The translations under genes were made by a program, and so were the position numbers. From NCBI GenBank assembly GCA_045628125.1, contig JAZQPA010000199.1, positions 1 to 64,000 of the forward strand: 64,000 nt of DNA, given 5' to 3'. The stretch's first letter is position 1, and every line of letters begins with the position of its first letter. Positions 25,261 through 33,472 of this stretch are shown here, piece after piece. The notes beneath the pieces are model-generated. The model searched no databases and was not told where the DNA came from. It saw only the letters and a program-made list of their open reading frames with translations. The stretch comes from Minthousia sp045628125. Lineage in GTDB: Bacteria > Bacteroidota > Bacteroidia > Bacteroidales > Bacteroidaceae.

Positions 25261-26376
25261 ATGATTACTTTAGAACAACTGAAAGATGTAAAGGACCGCA
25301 CCGATTCGCTGTACCGCTATTTGGGCATCGAAGATAAGCAGGTGGAGGTAGAGGAGGAACAGTTGCGCACCCAAGCTCCAGGCTTTTGGGATGATGCCAA
25401 GGCGGCTGAGGCTCAGATGAAAAAGGTGAAAGGTTTGCAGGCTTGGATAGATGGCTATAAGGACGTGAAGACCTTGGTTGATGAGGTGGATACCGCCTAC
25501 GAATTCTATAAAGAAGAACTGATTACTGAAGCTGAGGTGGATGAGGCTTATGCCAAGGCATTCAAGGCTGTTGAGGCGCTGGAGTTGAAGAATATGCTTC
25601 GTAGTGAGGCAGATAACATGGATTGCGTACTGAAAATCAATGCAGGTGCCGGTGGTACCGAAGCTCAGGATTGGGCGCAGATGCTGATGCGTATGTACAT
25701 GCGATATGCAGAGACCCATGGGTATAAACTGTCTGTAGCCAACTTGCTCGAGGGTGATGATGCAGGTATCAAGACCTGTACCCTGAATATCGAAGGCCCA
25801 TTCGCTTACGGTTATTTGAAAAGCGAAAATGGTGTGCACCGCCTGGTCCGCGTATCTCCCTACAATGCTCAGGGTAAGCGTATGACTTCATTCACTTCTG
25901 TATTCGTCACCCCATTGGTCGACGATTCTATTGAGGTAAACATTGAGACGGCACGTATCAGCTGGGATACTTTCCGAAGTGGTGGCGCCGGTGGTCAGAA
26001 TGTAAATAAGGTGGAATCTGGTGTTCGCTTGCGTTACCAGTATAAGGATCCATATACCGGTGAGGAAGAGGAAATCCTGATTGAAAACACGGAGACTCGT
26101 GACCAGCCAAAGAACAAGGAGAACGCCCTGCGTTTGTTGCGCTCTATGCTGTATGATAAGGAAATGCAGCACCGCATGGCCGAGCAGGCTAAGGTCGAGG
26201 CAGGTAAGAAGAAGATAGAGTGGGGTAGTCAGATCCGCAGCTACGTCTTTGATGACCGTCGTGTGAAGGATCATCGTACCAACTATCAGACCAGCGATGT
26301 TAATGGCGTGATGGATGGTAAGATTGACGAGTTCATCAAGGCTTACCTGATGGAGTTTAGTAATACTTTGGATTAA
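25261..26376 (+). CDS. prfB: peptide chain release factor 2, without programmed frameshift
   Basis: 371 residues. The GGQ motif that triggers peptidyl-tRNA hydrolysis is at 244-246 (GGAGGQNVNK). The stop-codon recognition loop at 199-201 reads SPY where the E. coli factor has SPF. In many bacteria an in-frame UGA near codon 25 forces a +1 shift that autoregulates RF2; here the frame is continuous from the ATG through the equivalent position (YRYLGIEDK), so that control is absent. The factor reads UGA and UAA. It is followed 3 bases later by the CYTH gene. Confidence 0.96.
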   Translation: MITLEQLKDVKDRTDSLYRYLGIEDKQVEVEEEQLRTQAPGFWDDAKAAEAQMKKVKGLQAWIDGYKDVKTLVDEVDTAYEFYKEELITEAEVDEAYAKAFKAVEALELKNMLRSEADNMDCVLKINAGAGGTEAQDWAQMLMRMYMRYAETHGYKLSVANLLEGDDAGIKTCTLNIEGPFAYGYLKSENGVHRLVRVSPYNAQGKRMTSFTSVFVTPLVDDSIEVNIETARISWDTFRSGGAGGQNVNKVESGVRLRYQYKDPYTGEEEEILIENTETRDQPKNKENALRLLRSMLYDKEMQHRMAEQAKVEAGKKKIEWGSQIRSYVFDDRRVKDHRTNYQTSDVNGVMDGKIDEFIKAYLMEFSNTLD

Positions 26377-26379
26377 TTT

Positions 26380-26859
26380 ATGTCTCAGGAGATAGAACGT
26401 AAATTCCTGGTGAACGGTTCGTTCAAGGAACAGGCTTATGCCCAAAGCCACATTATGCAGGGCTATATCTGTCAGGGCCACGGCCATACCGTCAGAGTGC
26501 GATTGCGGGATGACAAAGGTTACCTTACCATAAAGGGACCTTCTGTGGATGGCGGACTATCTCGTTACGAATTCGAGACCGGGGTTAGTCGTCAGGATGC
26601 ACTGGATCTAATGAAACTCTGCCAAGACGGTTTCATTGACAAAACCCGTTTCTTGGTTAAAAGTGGTAGCCATGTATTTGAGGTGGACGAGTTTCATGGT
26701 GACAACCAAGGCTTAGTTATGGCAGAGGTGGAACTGGGTTCAGTGGATGAACCGTTTGAAAAACCTGATTTCATCGGACGTGAGGTGACGGGAGACAAGC
26801 GTTTCTACAACTCACACCTTTTGAATTATCCGTTCAAACTTTGGAAAGACGAGATTTAA
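26380..26859 (+). CDS. CYTH domain protein (inorganic triphosphatase / class IV adenylate cyclase family)
   Basis: 159 residues. The N-terminal ExExK signature is E4-I-E6-R-K8, with alternating charged strands expected of the triphosphate tunnel (VRVRLRDD, YLTIKG, FEVDEFHG, VMAEVELG). Short bacterial members are mostly tripolyphosphatases; cyclase activity is less likely. Cytosolic. It is the last gene of the plus-strand series starting at dut, closed by the terminator at 26868-26897. Confidence 0.88.
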   Translation: MSQEIERKFLVNGSFKEQAYAQSHIMQGYICQGHGHTVRVRLRDDKGYLTIKGPSVDGGLSRYEFETGVSRQDALDLMKLCQDGFIDKTRFLVKSGSHVFEVDEFHGDNQGLVMAEVELGSVDEPFEKPDFIGREVTGDKRFYNSHLLNYPFKLWKDEI

Positions 26860-26867
26860 AAATAAAA

Positions 26868-26897
26868 AACAATCGGGTATTCCCCGGTTGTTTTTTT
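26868..26897. terminator. Bidirectional terminator between the CYTH and VanZ-like genes
   Basis: A 10-bp stem AACAATCGGG / CCCGGTTGTT (one G.U pair) is flanked by an A-run on the left and TTTTTTT on the right, so it can serve both converging genes. The VanZ-like stop at 26896 overlaps the T-run. Confidence 0.85.
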
Positions 26898-27285
26898 ATT
26901 TAATAATTCTTCTCAGAATAAACCATCCGATTACTGCCCCGATCAGCACGCCCACCGTATTGGCTAGAAAATCCATCCAGTCGCCGCTTCGGGTACCATT
27001 GGTGCAGTATGCTTGCAGCAGTTCCAGTAGTCCGCTCATTAGATCCGGAGCAATCACAGCTCCTATCAGTACGCGGCTATAGTTGCGGTTGGAGCGGTGT
27101 CTCAGCAGGTATTCCAACCAGATTACACTGCATGTTCCACCATACATTACAAAGTGAGTCCATTTGTCCACAAAAGGAACTTCCTCCAGCTCAGGAAACT
27201 CTGGAACGGGCATCAGACACAGTATCCAGATTAGAATTATACAGAAAATACTGAATTTATAGTCCAATAAATACTCTTTTTTCAT
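26896..27285 (-). CDS. VanZ-like small membrane protein
   Basis: 129 residues with about four hydrophobic segments. MPVPEFPELEEVPFVDKWTHF followed by VMYGG matches the VanZ family, in which a W/H-F-x-x-Y/F-x-x-L/G core follows an acidic K/D loop; NTVGVLIGAVIGW forms the last helix. VanZ confers low-level teicoplanin resistance in enterococci, but most bacterial relatives are chromosomal membrane proteins of unknown role, and resistance should not be assumed. Its promoter diverges from that of the NSS transporter genes. Confidence 0.8.
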   Translation of the reverse strand: MKKEYLLDYKFSIFCIILIWILCLMPVPEFPELEEVPFVDKWTHFVMYGGTCSVIWLEYLLRHRSNRNYSRVLIGAVIAPDLMSGLLELLQAYCTNGTRSGDWMDFLANTVGVLIGAVIGWFILRRIIK

Positions 27286-27304
27286 CTTTTTTGTTTTAGA
27301 ATTG

Positions 27305-27333
27305 CAAAGTTAGCGCTAAATTTCTTAATTTTG
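27305..27333. promoter_or_regulatory. Two divergent -7 elements (VanZ-like gene and NSS transporters)
   Basis: On the minus strand 27305-27312 reads TAACTTTG and serves the VanZ-like gene (start 27285). On the plus strand 27326-27333 reads TAATTTTG and serves the transporter gene at 27377. The two polymerase sites are only 13 bases apart, so they should exclude each other. Confidence 0.55.
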
Positions 27334-27376
27334 CAAAATATTTTGAGCGATTTGCTTTCAAATTGATATATAGTGT

Positions 27377-28759
27377 ATGTCGAGTGAAATAAAACACAAC
27401 GGTTTTGCCAGTAAGTTAGGTGCTATTTTGGCTGCAGCAGGTTCTGCTGTTGGTTTGGGTAATATCTGGCGTTTCCCAACAGAAACGGGCGCTAATGGAG
27501 GTGCAGCATTTATCCTTATTTATATATTGTTCATGCTGCTTTTAGGTTTGCCTGTAATGATCAGTGAATTTGTCATTGGCCGTTATAGCCAGAAGAACGT
27601 GTCAGAATCTTTCTGTTCCATGAGTGGAGGGAAGAAGGCTTGGAAGTTTATGGGCCTTATTCCTATGGGTGCAGCCTTTCTGGTGCTCAGTTATTATGCA
27701 GTGGTGGCAGGATGGACTTTGTATTATGCCGTGCTGGCGGGTATGAATGATTTTGCAGGAAAGGATGCCGCTCAGTATGCGGCCGATTTTGCTGCATTCT
27801 CTTCCGATCCTGTTCAGCCATGGATTTGGATGGCTTTGATACTGGCTATGACTTGCGGTATTGTGGCTATGGGTGTCCAGAAGGGTATAGAGCGTGGTGC
27901 TAAGGTGATGATGCCTATCCTATTCATTTTTATTGTGGTGCTTGTGGTTTGCTCGCTAACTTTGCCTAATGCATCGTTGGGCTTGTCATTTCTGCTGAAG
28001 CCTGATTTCAGTAAGGTTACTGGTTCTACCGTATTGTCGGCTATGGGTCAGGCATTCTTCTCCCTGAGTGTGGGCCTCTGCTGCTTGTGTACATACGCAT
28101 GCTATTTCCGCAAGGATGTCGATTTGATTAAAGATGGTGCCAGTGTGGCATCCATCGATACATTGGTAGCCTTGTGCTCAGGTCTGATTATTTTCCCTGC
28201 GGTATATTCTATTCCAGGCCTGCAGCCCGATGCTGGTCCTTCACTGGTGTTCATCACCTTGCCAAACGTATTTCAGCAGGTGTTCGGTGATTTGCCGGTG
28301 CTGGCTTATTCCTTTTCACTGATGTTCTACTTGCTGCTGGTTATGGCTGCGCTTACCTCTTCCATTAGTATGTTGGAGATGGGTGCTGCTTACTTCGAAC
28401 AGAATTTTGGCATCAGTCGTGTGAAGTGTGCTATAGGTGTAACCTGTGTATGCCTGCTGCTTGGAACCTGCTGCTCTTTGTCATTCGGCATTTGGAGCGA
28501 TGTGACAGTTGCAGGTATGGGATTCTTTGATTTATTCGACTATCTGGTGGCTAAGTTCATCATGCCGGTAGGTAGCCTTTTGATCACCATCTTCGTAGGA
28601 TGGGTAGTAGACGAGAATATCATAAAGAGCGAGATAACCAATGGCGGCACATTGCGCCAGCCATTGTATCCAGCCTATATGGTGCTGGTGCGTTATTTTG
28701 CACCTATATGCATCATTTTGATATTCTTGAACGAGTTGGGATTGTTTAGTTGGTTATAA
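27377..28759 (+). CDS. sodium-dependent transporter, NSS/SNF family (copy 1)
   Basis: 460 residues, about 11-12 transmembrane helices. The first helix carries GSAVGLGNIWRFP and ETGANGG, the sodium- and substrate-site signature of the neurotransmitter:sodium symporter family (LeuT, MhsT). Bacterial members import amino acids with Na+; the substrate here is not readable from sequence. Start chosen at the ATG 44 bases after the -7 element. The second, clearly related gene follows after 31 bases. Confidence 0.92.
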   Translation: MSSEIKHNGFASKLGAILAAAGSAVGLGNIWRFPTETGANGGAAFILIYILFMLLLGLPVMISEFVIGRYSQKNVSESFCSMSGGKKAWKFMGLIPMGAAFLVLSYYAVVAGWTLYYAVLAGMNDFAGKDAAQYAADFAAFSSDPVQPWIWMALILAMTCGIVAMGVQKGIERGAKVMMPILFIFIVVLVVCSLTLPNASLGLSFLLKPDFSKVTGSTVLSAMGQAFFSLSVGLCCLCTYACYFRKDVDLIKDGASVASIDTLVALCSGLIIFPAVYSIPGLQPDAGPSLVFITLPNVFQQVFGDLPVLAYSFSLMFYLLLVMAALTSSISMLEMGAAYFEQNFGISRVKCAIGVTCVCLLLGTCCSLSFGIWSDVTVAGMGFFDLFDYLVAKFIMPVGSLLITIFVGWVVDENIIKSEITNGGTLRQPLYPAYMVLVRYFAPICIILIFLNELGLFSWL

Positions 28760-28790
28760 TATAGGATAAGTAAAAGAGAGTATAAGTAAG

Positions 28791-30161
28791 ATGGAACAGG
28801 TAACTAGAGGTAATTTCGGATCAAAATTGGGTGCTATCCTGGCAGCGGCAGGTTCTGCTATCGGTTTGGGAAATGTTTGGCGTTTTCCTTATGAGACCGG
28901 TGCCAATGGTGGTGGTGCTTTTCTGGTATTGTATTTGTGCTGCGTATTGATTATTGGTGTGCCTTTGATGGTGGCAGAGTTTGCTGTTGGCCGTCGCAGC
29001 CGTACCAACAATTATCGTGCATTCCCCACATTGGGTGCTACGGGTGCTTGGAAATATGTGGGTTTCCTTTGTGTGTTGACCGGTTGGCTGATTCTTTGCT
29101 ACTATGTTGTAGTTCAAGGATGGACAATCGAATATGTGGTTCAGGCGGGTGCCAACGGTTTGGCTGGTAAAACTCCTGCAGATTATGCATCCGATTTCAC
29201 CACTTTTGTCAGCAATCCTATCAAACCATTGTTGTATTTGTTCTTATCTGTGGGTTTGACATTGGGCGTTATTCTGATGGGCGTTCAGAAGGGTATCGAG
29301 CGCGCCTCAAAGGTGCTGATGCCTATGCTGTTTGTCTTTATCGTCATTTTGGTGGGTTGTTCTGTCACCCTTCCAGGTGCTTCAGAAGGTATTAAGTTCT
29401 TGCTGCTTCCTGATTTCAGCAAGGTTACCCCTGCCACTTTCCTTGCAGCTATGGGACAGGCCTTTTTCTCACTGAGTATCGGTATGGGATGTCTTTGTAC
29501 CTATGCATCTTATTTCCCTAAGGAGGCAAACCTGTTTGGTAATGCACTGAACATTGCGGGTATCGATACCTTGATTGCTATCCTTTCGGGTTTGATTATT
29601 TTCCCTGCAGCCTATGCGGTAGGCATCGAGCCAGGTGCCGGTCCTTCGCTGGTGTTCATCACCTTGCCTAATGTGTTCTATCAGGCCTTTGGTCAGTGGC
29701 CTTGGCTGGCTTATGCATTCTCGCTGATGTTCTACCTGCTGTTGGCTATGGCTGCGCTTACATCGGCCATCTCACTGCTCGAACCTGCTACCTTGTGGAT
29801 TCACGAGGAGTTCCATATCCGTCGTCGTTACGCAGCTCCTATTGCTACTGCTGTCTGCGTGATAGTGGGTGTTGCGTGCTCCTTGTCTATGGGTATTTGG
29901 GATGATTATAAGATTTTCGGCATGAATTTGTTCGACTTCTTCGACTTCACCACTGCTAAGATCATGTTGCCTTTGGGTGGTCTGCTCACCGCTTTATTTG
30001 TGGGCTGGAAGATGGACAAGAAGGCTCTGTTGAGCGAGATATCAAACGAGCGCATGTTGCCACAAACCTTGATTCGTATCTATTATGCGTTGATTCGTGT
30101 TATTCTGCCATTGGCAATCGTTGCCATTTTCCTGAATGAGTTAGGATTGTTCGGATTCTGA
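28791..30161 (+). CDS. sodium-dependent transporter, NSS/SNF family (copy 2)
   Basis: 456 residues, the same topology as the preceding gene. The N-termini match closely (KLGAILAAAGSA[V/I]GLGN), as do the middle (MGVQKGIER, LPDFSKVT, MGQAFFSLS) and the last helix (FLNELGLF). The two therefore arose by tandem duplication and have since diverged: loop residues and the helix-3 and helix-8 regions differ, which could mean different amino acid substrates. Probably co-transcribed with copy 1. A long hairpin lies 28 bases after the stop. Confidence 0.92.
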   Translation: MEQVTRGNFGSKLGAILAAAGSAIGLGNVWRFPYETGANGGGAFLVLYLCCVLIIGVPLMVAEFAVGRRSRTNNYRAFPTLGATGAWKYVGFLCVLTGWLILCYYVVVQGWTIEYVVQAGANGLAGKTPADYASDFTTFVSNPIKPLLYLFLSVGLTLGVILMGVQKGIERASKVLMPMLFVFIVILVGCSVTLPGASEGIKFLLLPDFSKVTPATFLAAMGQAFFSLSIGMGCLCTYASYFPKEANLFGNALNIAGIDTLIAILSGLIIFPAAYAVGIEPGAGPSLVFITLPNVFYQAFGQWPWLAYAFSLMFYLLLAMAALTSAISLLEPATLWIHEEFHIRRRYAAPIATAVCVIVGVACSLSMGIWDDYKIFGMNLFDFFDFTTAKIMLPLGGLLTALFVGWKMDKKALLSEISNERMLPQTLIRIYYALIRVILPLAIVAIFLNELGLFGF

Positions 30162-30189
30162 TAGGCAGTTGAATCATCTTGATATTCCG

Positions 30190-30230
30190 ATGACCGGTGC
30201 AATGCATTACTTATGCTTTGCACCGGTCAT
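30190..30230. repeat. Long hairpin without a T-run
   Basis: ATGACCGGTGCAA (30190-30202) pairs perfectly with TTGCACCGGTCAT (30218-30230). After a single T/T mismatch, GCAT pairs with ATGC around a 5-nt loop, making 17 pairs in all. There is no oligo-T on either side. It may be a 3'-end stabiliser or a weak terminator of the transporter transcript. Confidence 0.6.
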
Positions 30231-30380
30231 TACTTATCTATCGTGCTGATCATTGGTAATGATTAGTTTTATGTCAGGTAAATGGAATGTTTCTGTCACC
30301 ACCAATGATTCTCCATTAAGACCTTTGAGTGATTTTCTTAAATTTATGATTCAAAATAGGAAAAAATCGGCAAAAAGAAC

Positions 30381-30388
30381 TATATTTG
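30381..30388 (+). promoter_or_regulatory. -7 element of the GH32 operon
   Basis: TATATTTG matches TAnnTTTG, 107 bases before the GH32 start. No TTTG is seen at the -33 position, which would fit an activator-dependent promoter. Confidence 0.5.
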
Positions 30389-30494
30389 CAAGAGTATGAA
30401 CTAATATTGCGCATCAATTTGTAATAATGTGTCTATCTTAGCGCTTATAAGATTATTAATCAACAGGACAAAACAAAAATTAGATATAAGTACC

Positions 30495-32294
30495 ATGAAG
30501 AAAACTTTTCTTTTTGCTGTAGCATTGGCTTGTTGCAGCATGGCTATGGCTCAGCAGACTGGGTTAAACATCAGTCACTTGAGCGCTACTCATAGCATGA
30601 TTCGTGTTCAGCAGCCACAAAAGTATTTGCTGCTTCCTATCGAGGAGAAAGCTCCCGAGGCAACAATTAACGTCCTTTCCGATACTAAAACCGATCAGTC
30701 TTTTACCGCTCACTTGGCAATCAACAAGGTGGATTATTACGTGCCATTCAATCTGGATGCTTACAAAGGCCATAATGTCATCCTGGATGTCCGCGCACGT
30801 GTGGATCGTAACCAGGCTCGTGATGTCAAAACTGACGTGTGTTGGAATGAGATGAAGCTGAGCCAGACCTTCGATACCACTAACCGCGAGCAGTATCGTC
30901 CCGATTATCATTTTACTCCTGCATACGGTTGGATGAACGATCCGAACGGTATGGTTTACAAGGATGGTGAGTGGCACCTGTTCTACCAGTATAACCCATA
31001 CGCTTCGGTTTGGGGTAATATGAACTGGGGTCATGCCATCAGTCGTGACTTGGTGAACTGGGAGCATCTGCCTGTTGCTATTGCACCTGATGGATTGGGT
31101 ACTGCATTCAGCGGTAGCTGCGTTGTCGACAAAGACAATACCGCGGGTTTTGGTAAGAATGCCATCATCGCCATGTACACCAGTGCGGGTGCAAACCAGA
31201 CTCAGAGTTTGTGTTACAGTACCGACAATGGCCGTACTTTCCAAAAATATGCCGGTAATCCGGTGCTGACCAGTGATATTCCTGACTTTCGTGACCCGAA
31301 TATGTTCTGGAATGATAAGATTGGCAAGTGGAATTTAATCATGGCTTCCGGTCAGGAAATGCGTCTGTATTCTTCTCCGAACTTGAAGGATTGGACAGAG
31401 GAGAGCCGTTTCGGCTTGGGCTATGGTGCTCACGGAGGTGTTTGGGAGTGCCCTGACCTGATGGAGGTTCCTGTAGAGGGAACTACCGAGACCAAATGGG
31501 TTTTGGTTTGTAATCTGAATCCTGGTGGAATCTTCGGTGGAAGTGCTACCCAGTATTTCGTTGGCGATTTTGACGGTCATAAATTTACCTGTGAGTCTAA
31601 ACCTGAGACCACCAAATGGATGGATTGGGGTAAGGATCACTATGCAACCGTTTCTTTCAGCAATGCTCCGGATAATCGCCGTACTGTTCTCGCATGGATG
31701 AGCAATTGGCAGTATGCCAATGCCGTTCCTACCCAGCAGTATCGTAGTGCAATGAGTATTGCCCGTGACTTGAAACTGTACAAGAAAGATGGTGAGCACT
31801 ACCTGAGTGTGAAACCTTCTCCTGAAAATGAAGCTATGCGTGGAACCGTTGAGGCCAAGACCGTGGGTTCTGTTAGTGGCAGTAAATTGCTGAAGGATGC
31901 CTTGTCCGGAAAGAACAATAAGGCCGAGATTGCCGTCACATTTACTCCTGGTTCTGCCAAGACCTTTGGTATCGAGTTGAGCAACGACAATGGCGAGAAG
32001 GTTGTGATGACTTATGACCTTGCTCAGATGACCTATGCCATGGACAGAACCCAGAGTGGTAAAACCGATTTCTCTGATAATTTTGCTGCTGTAACTACTG
32101 CTCCAATCGAGAAGCAGAAGGCCTATAAGCTGCGTTTGTTCCTGGATCATAGTAGTGTGGAGGCTTTCGATGGTAACGGCCGTTTTGCCATGACTAATTT
32201 GGTCTTCCCTAATGCTCCTTATCAGCATATCCGTGTGTTCAGCACAGGTGGTAGCACTAAGGTGAATGCAATGAATGTGTATAATCTAAAATAA
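30495..32294 (+). CDS. GH32 fructan hydrolase (levanase/inulinase/invertase), exported
   Basis: 599 residues from MKKTFLF; a signal peptide ends near residue 19 (AMAQ). Earlier in-frame starts would place codons before this signal and were rejected. About 110 residues of N-terminal beta-rich sequence precede the five-bladed propeller. The catalytic triad is complete: nucleophile D149 in WMNDPNG, transition-state stabiliser D267 in FRDPN and acid/base E318 in WECPDL. A C-terminal beta-sandwich follows (about 470-599). It hydrolyses beta-fructosides (levan, inulin or sucrose; linkage not predictable). It is the first gene of an operon with the sugar permease (7 bases) and fructokinase. Confidence 0.94.
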   Translation: MKKTFLFAVALACCSMAMAQQTGLNISHLSATHSMIRVQQPQKYLLLPIEEKAPEATINVLSDTKTDQSFTAHLAINKVDYYVPFNLDAYKGHNVILDVRARVDRNQARDVKTDVCWNEMKLSQTFDTTNREQYRPDYHFTPAYGWMNDPNGMVYKDGEWHLFYQYNPYASVWGNMNWGHAISRDLVNWEHLPVAIAPDGLGTAFSGSCVVDKDNTAGFGKNAIIAMYTSAGANQTQSLCYSTDNGRTFQKYAGNPVLTSDIPDFRDPNMFWNDKIGKWNLIMASGQEMRLYSSPNLKDWTEESRFGLGYGAHGGVWECPDLMEVPVEGTTETKWVLVCNLNPGGIFGGSATQYFVGDFDGHKFTCESKPETTKWMDWGKDHYATVSFSNAPDNRRTVLAWMSNWQYANAVPTQQYRSAMSIARDLKLYKKDGEHYLSVKPSPENEAMRGTVEAKTVGSVSGSKLLKDALSGKNNKAEIAVTFTPGSAKTFGIELSNDNGEKVVMTYDLAQMTYAMDRTQSGKTDFSDNFAAVTTAPIEKQKAYKLRLFLDHSSVEAFDGNGRFAMTNLVFPNAPYQHIRVFSTGGSTKVNAMNVYNLK

Positions 32295-32301
32295 TCTGAT
32301 C

Positions 32302-33459
32302 ATGAAAAAGAACTTCTATCTCACACTTATCCCCGTGATGCTTTGCTTCTTCGCCATGGGATTTGTGGACTTGGTGGGTATTGCCTCCAATTATGTGAAA
32401 GAGGATTTGGGCTTGACCGATTCACAGGCCAACCTGTTCCCATCTTTGGTATTCTTCTGGTTCCTGTTATTCTCAGTACCTACTGGCATGCTGATGAATA
32501 AGATTGGCCGCAAGAAGACCGTATTGTTGAGTTTGATTGTTACTGCATTGTCATTGCTGATTCCCGTTTTTGGCGAGACTTACATGACCATGCTGATTTC
32601 CTTCTCTCTGTTGGGTATCGGTAATGCCCTGATGCAGACTTCATTGAATCCATTGCTGTCATCCATTATCTCTGGCGATAAGCTGGCTAGTAGTTTGACC
32701 TTTGGTCAGTTTGTTAAGGCTATTGCTTCTTTCTTGGCTCCATACATTGCCATGTGGGGTGCTGTACAGGCAATGCCTTCATTCGGCTTGGGTTGGAGAG
32801 TGCTGTTCCCCGTTTATCTGGTTATCGGAATCGCAGCTATCGTATTGCTGGGCATCACTCCTATCGAGGAGGAGAAGTCCGAGGGTAAGGCCAGTGGTTT
32901 TGCTGATTGCTTCAAGCTGTTGGGCAACCCAATGATTCTGTTCTGCTTCCTGGGTATCATGTGCCATGTGGGTATTGATGTCGGAACTAACACCACCGCG
33001 CCTAAATTGCTGATGGAGCGTGTAGGCATGGACCTGAACGAGGCAGCTTTTGCTACCAGTTTGTACTTCATTTTCCGTACTATCGGTTGCTTCAGCGGTT
33101 CCATCATTTTGAGCAAGATGAGCAACAAGCTGTTTTTCGCTATCAGCGTGGTATTTATGGCTGCTTCTATGGCTTTGATGAGCTTCGGTGCCAGCAAGAT
33201 GATTCTGTATATCGCTATCGCTCTGGTAGGTTATGGTAACAGTAACATCTTCTCTATCTGCTTTGCTAACGCTATGCAGACCTTGCCAACCAAGAAGAAT
33301 GAGGTCTCAGGTTTGATGATCATGGGTTTGTTCGGTGGTGCCATTTTCCCATTGGCTATGGGTTATGCCAGTGACGCTATGGGTCAGTTGGGCGCAGTTA
33401 TCGTCATGGCTGTTGGTGTTTGTTACCTGCTGTTCTTCATTAGTAAGATAAAAAAGTAA
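32302..33459 (+). CDS. MFS sugar permease, probable fructose importer
   Basis: 385 residues with 12 predicted transmembrane helices. MNKIGRKKT after helix 2 is the MFS loop-2/3 signature, and the N-terminal AMGFVDLVGIASNYVKEDL matches the FHS (fucose/galactose/glucose:H+ symporter) group of Bacteroidota. Placed between GH32 and fructokinase genes, it most likely imports the fructose released by GH32, the same order of functions as in the B. thetaiotaomicron fructan locus. The substrate is inferred from context. Confidence 0.85.
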   Translation: MKKNFYLTLIPVMLCFFAMGFVDLVGIASNYVKEDLGLTDSQANLFPSLVFFWFLLFSVPTGMLMNKIGRKKTVLLSLIVTALSLLIPVFGETYMTMLISFSLLGIGNALMQTSLNPLLSSIISGDKLASSLTFGQFVKAIASFLAPYIAMWGAVQAMPSFGLGWRVLFPVYLVIGIAAIVLLGITPIEEEKSEGKASGFADCFKLLGNPMILFCFLGIMCHVGIDVGTNTTAPKLLMERVGMDLNEAAFATSLYFIFRTIGCFSGSIILSKMSNKLFFAISVVFMAASMALMSFGASKMILYIAIALVGYGNSNIFSICFANAMQTLPTKKNEVSGLMIMGLFGGAIFPLAMGYASDAMGQLGAVIVMAVGVCYLLFFISKIKK

Positions 33460-33472
33460 AAATAAGAATGTC

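Larger units (their letters stand above)
30162..30494 (+). other. Gene-free stretch: hairpin and promoter region of the fructan operon
   Basis: It holds the near-perfect hairpin at 30190-30230 and the -7 element TATATTTG at 30381-30388. Between 30231 and 30380 the sequence is A/T-rich with no recognised gene or operator. The leader from about 30395 to the GH32 start is about 100 nt long and has no Shine-Dalgarno sequence. Confidence 0.6.

Noticed and set aside
26896..27285. Glycopeptide resistance determinant
   Set aside because: Only a VanZ-like protein is present, without vanA/H/X or regulators; chromosomal relatives are common and of unknown function.
30429..30494. Longer GH32 start 22 codons upstream
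   Set aside because: It would place hydrophilic residues before a normal signal peptide; MKKTFLF is the natural N-terminus.
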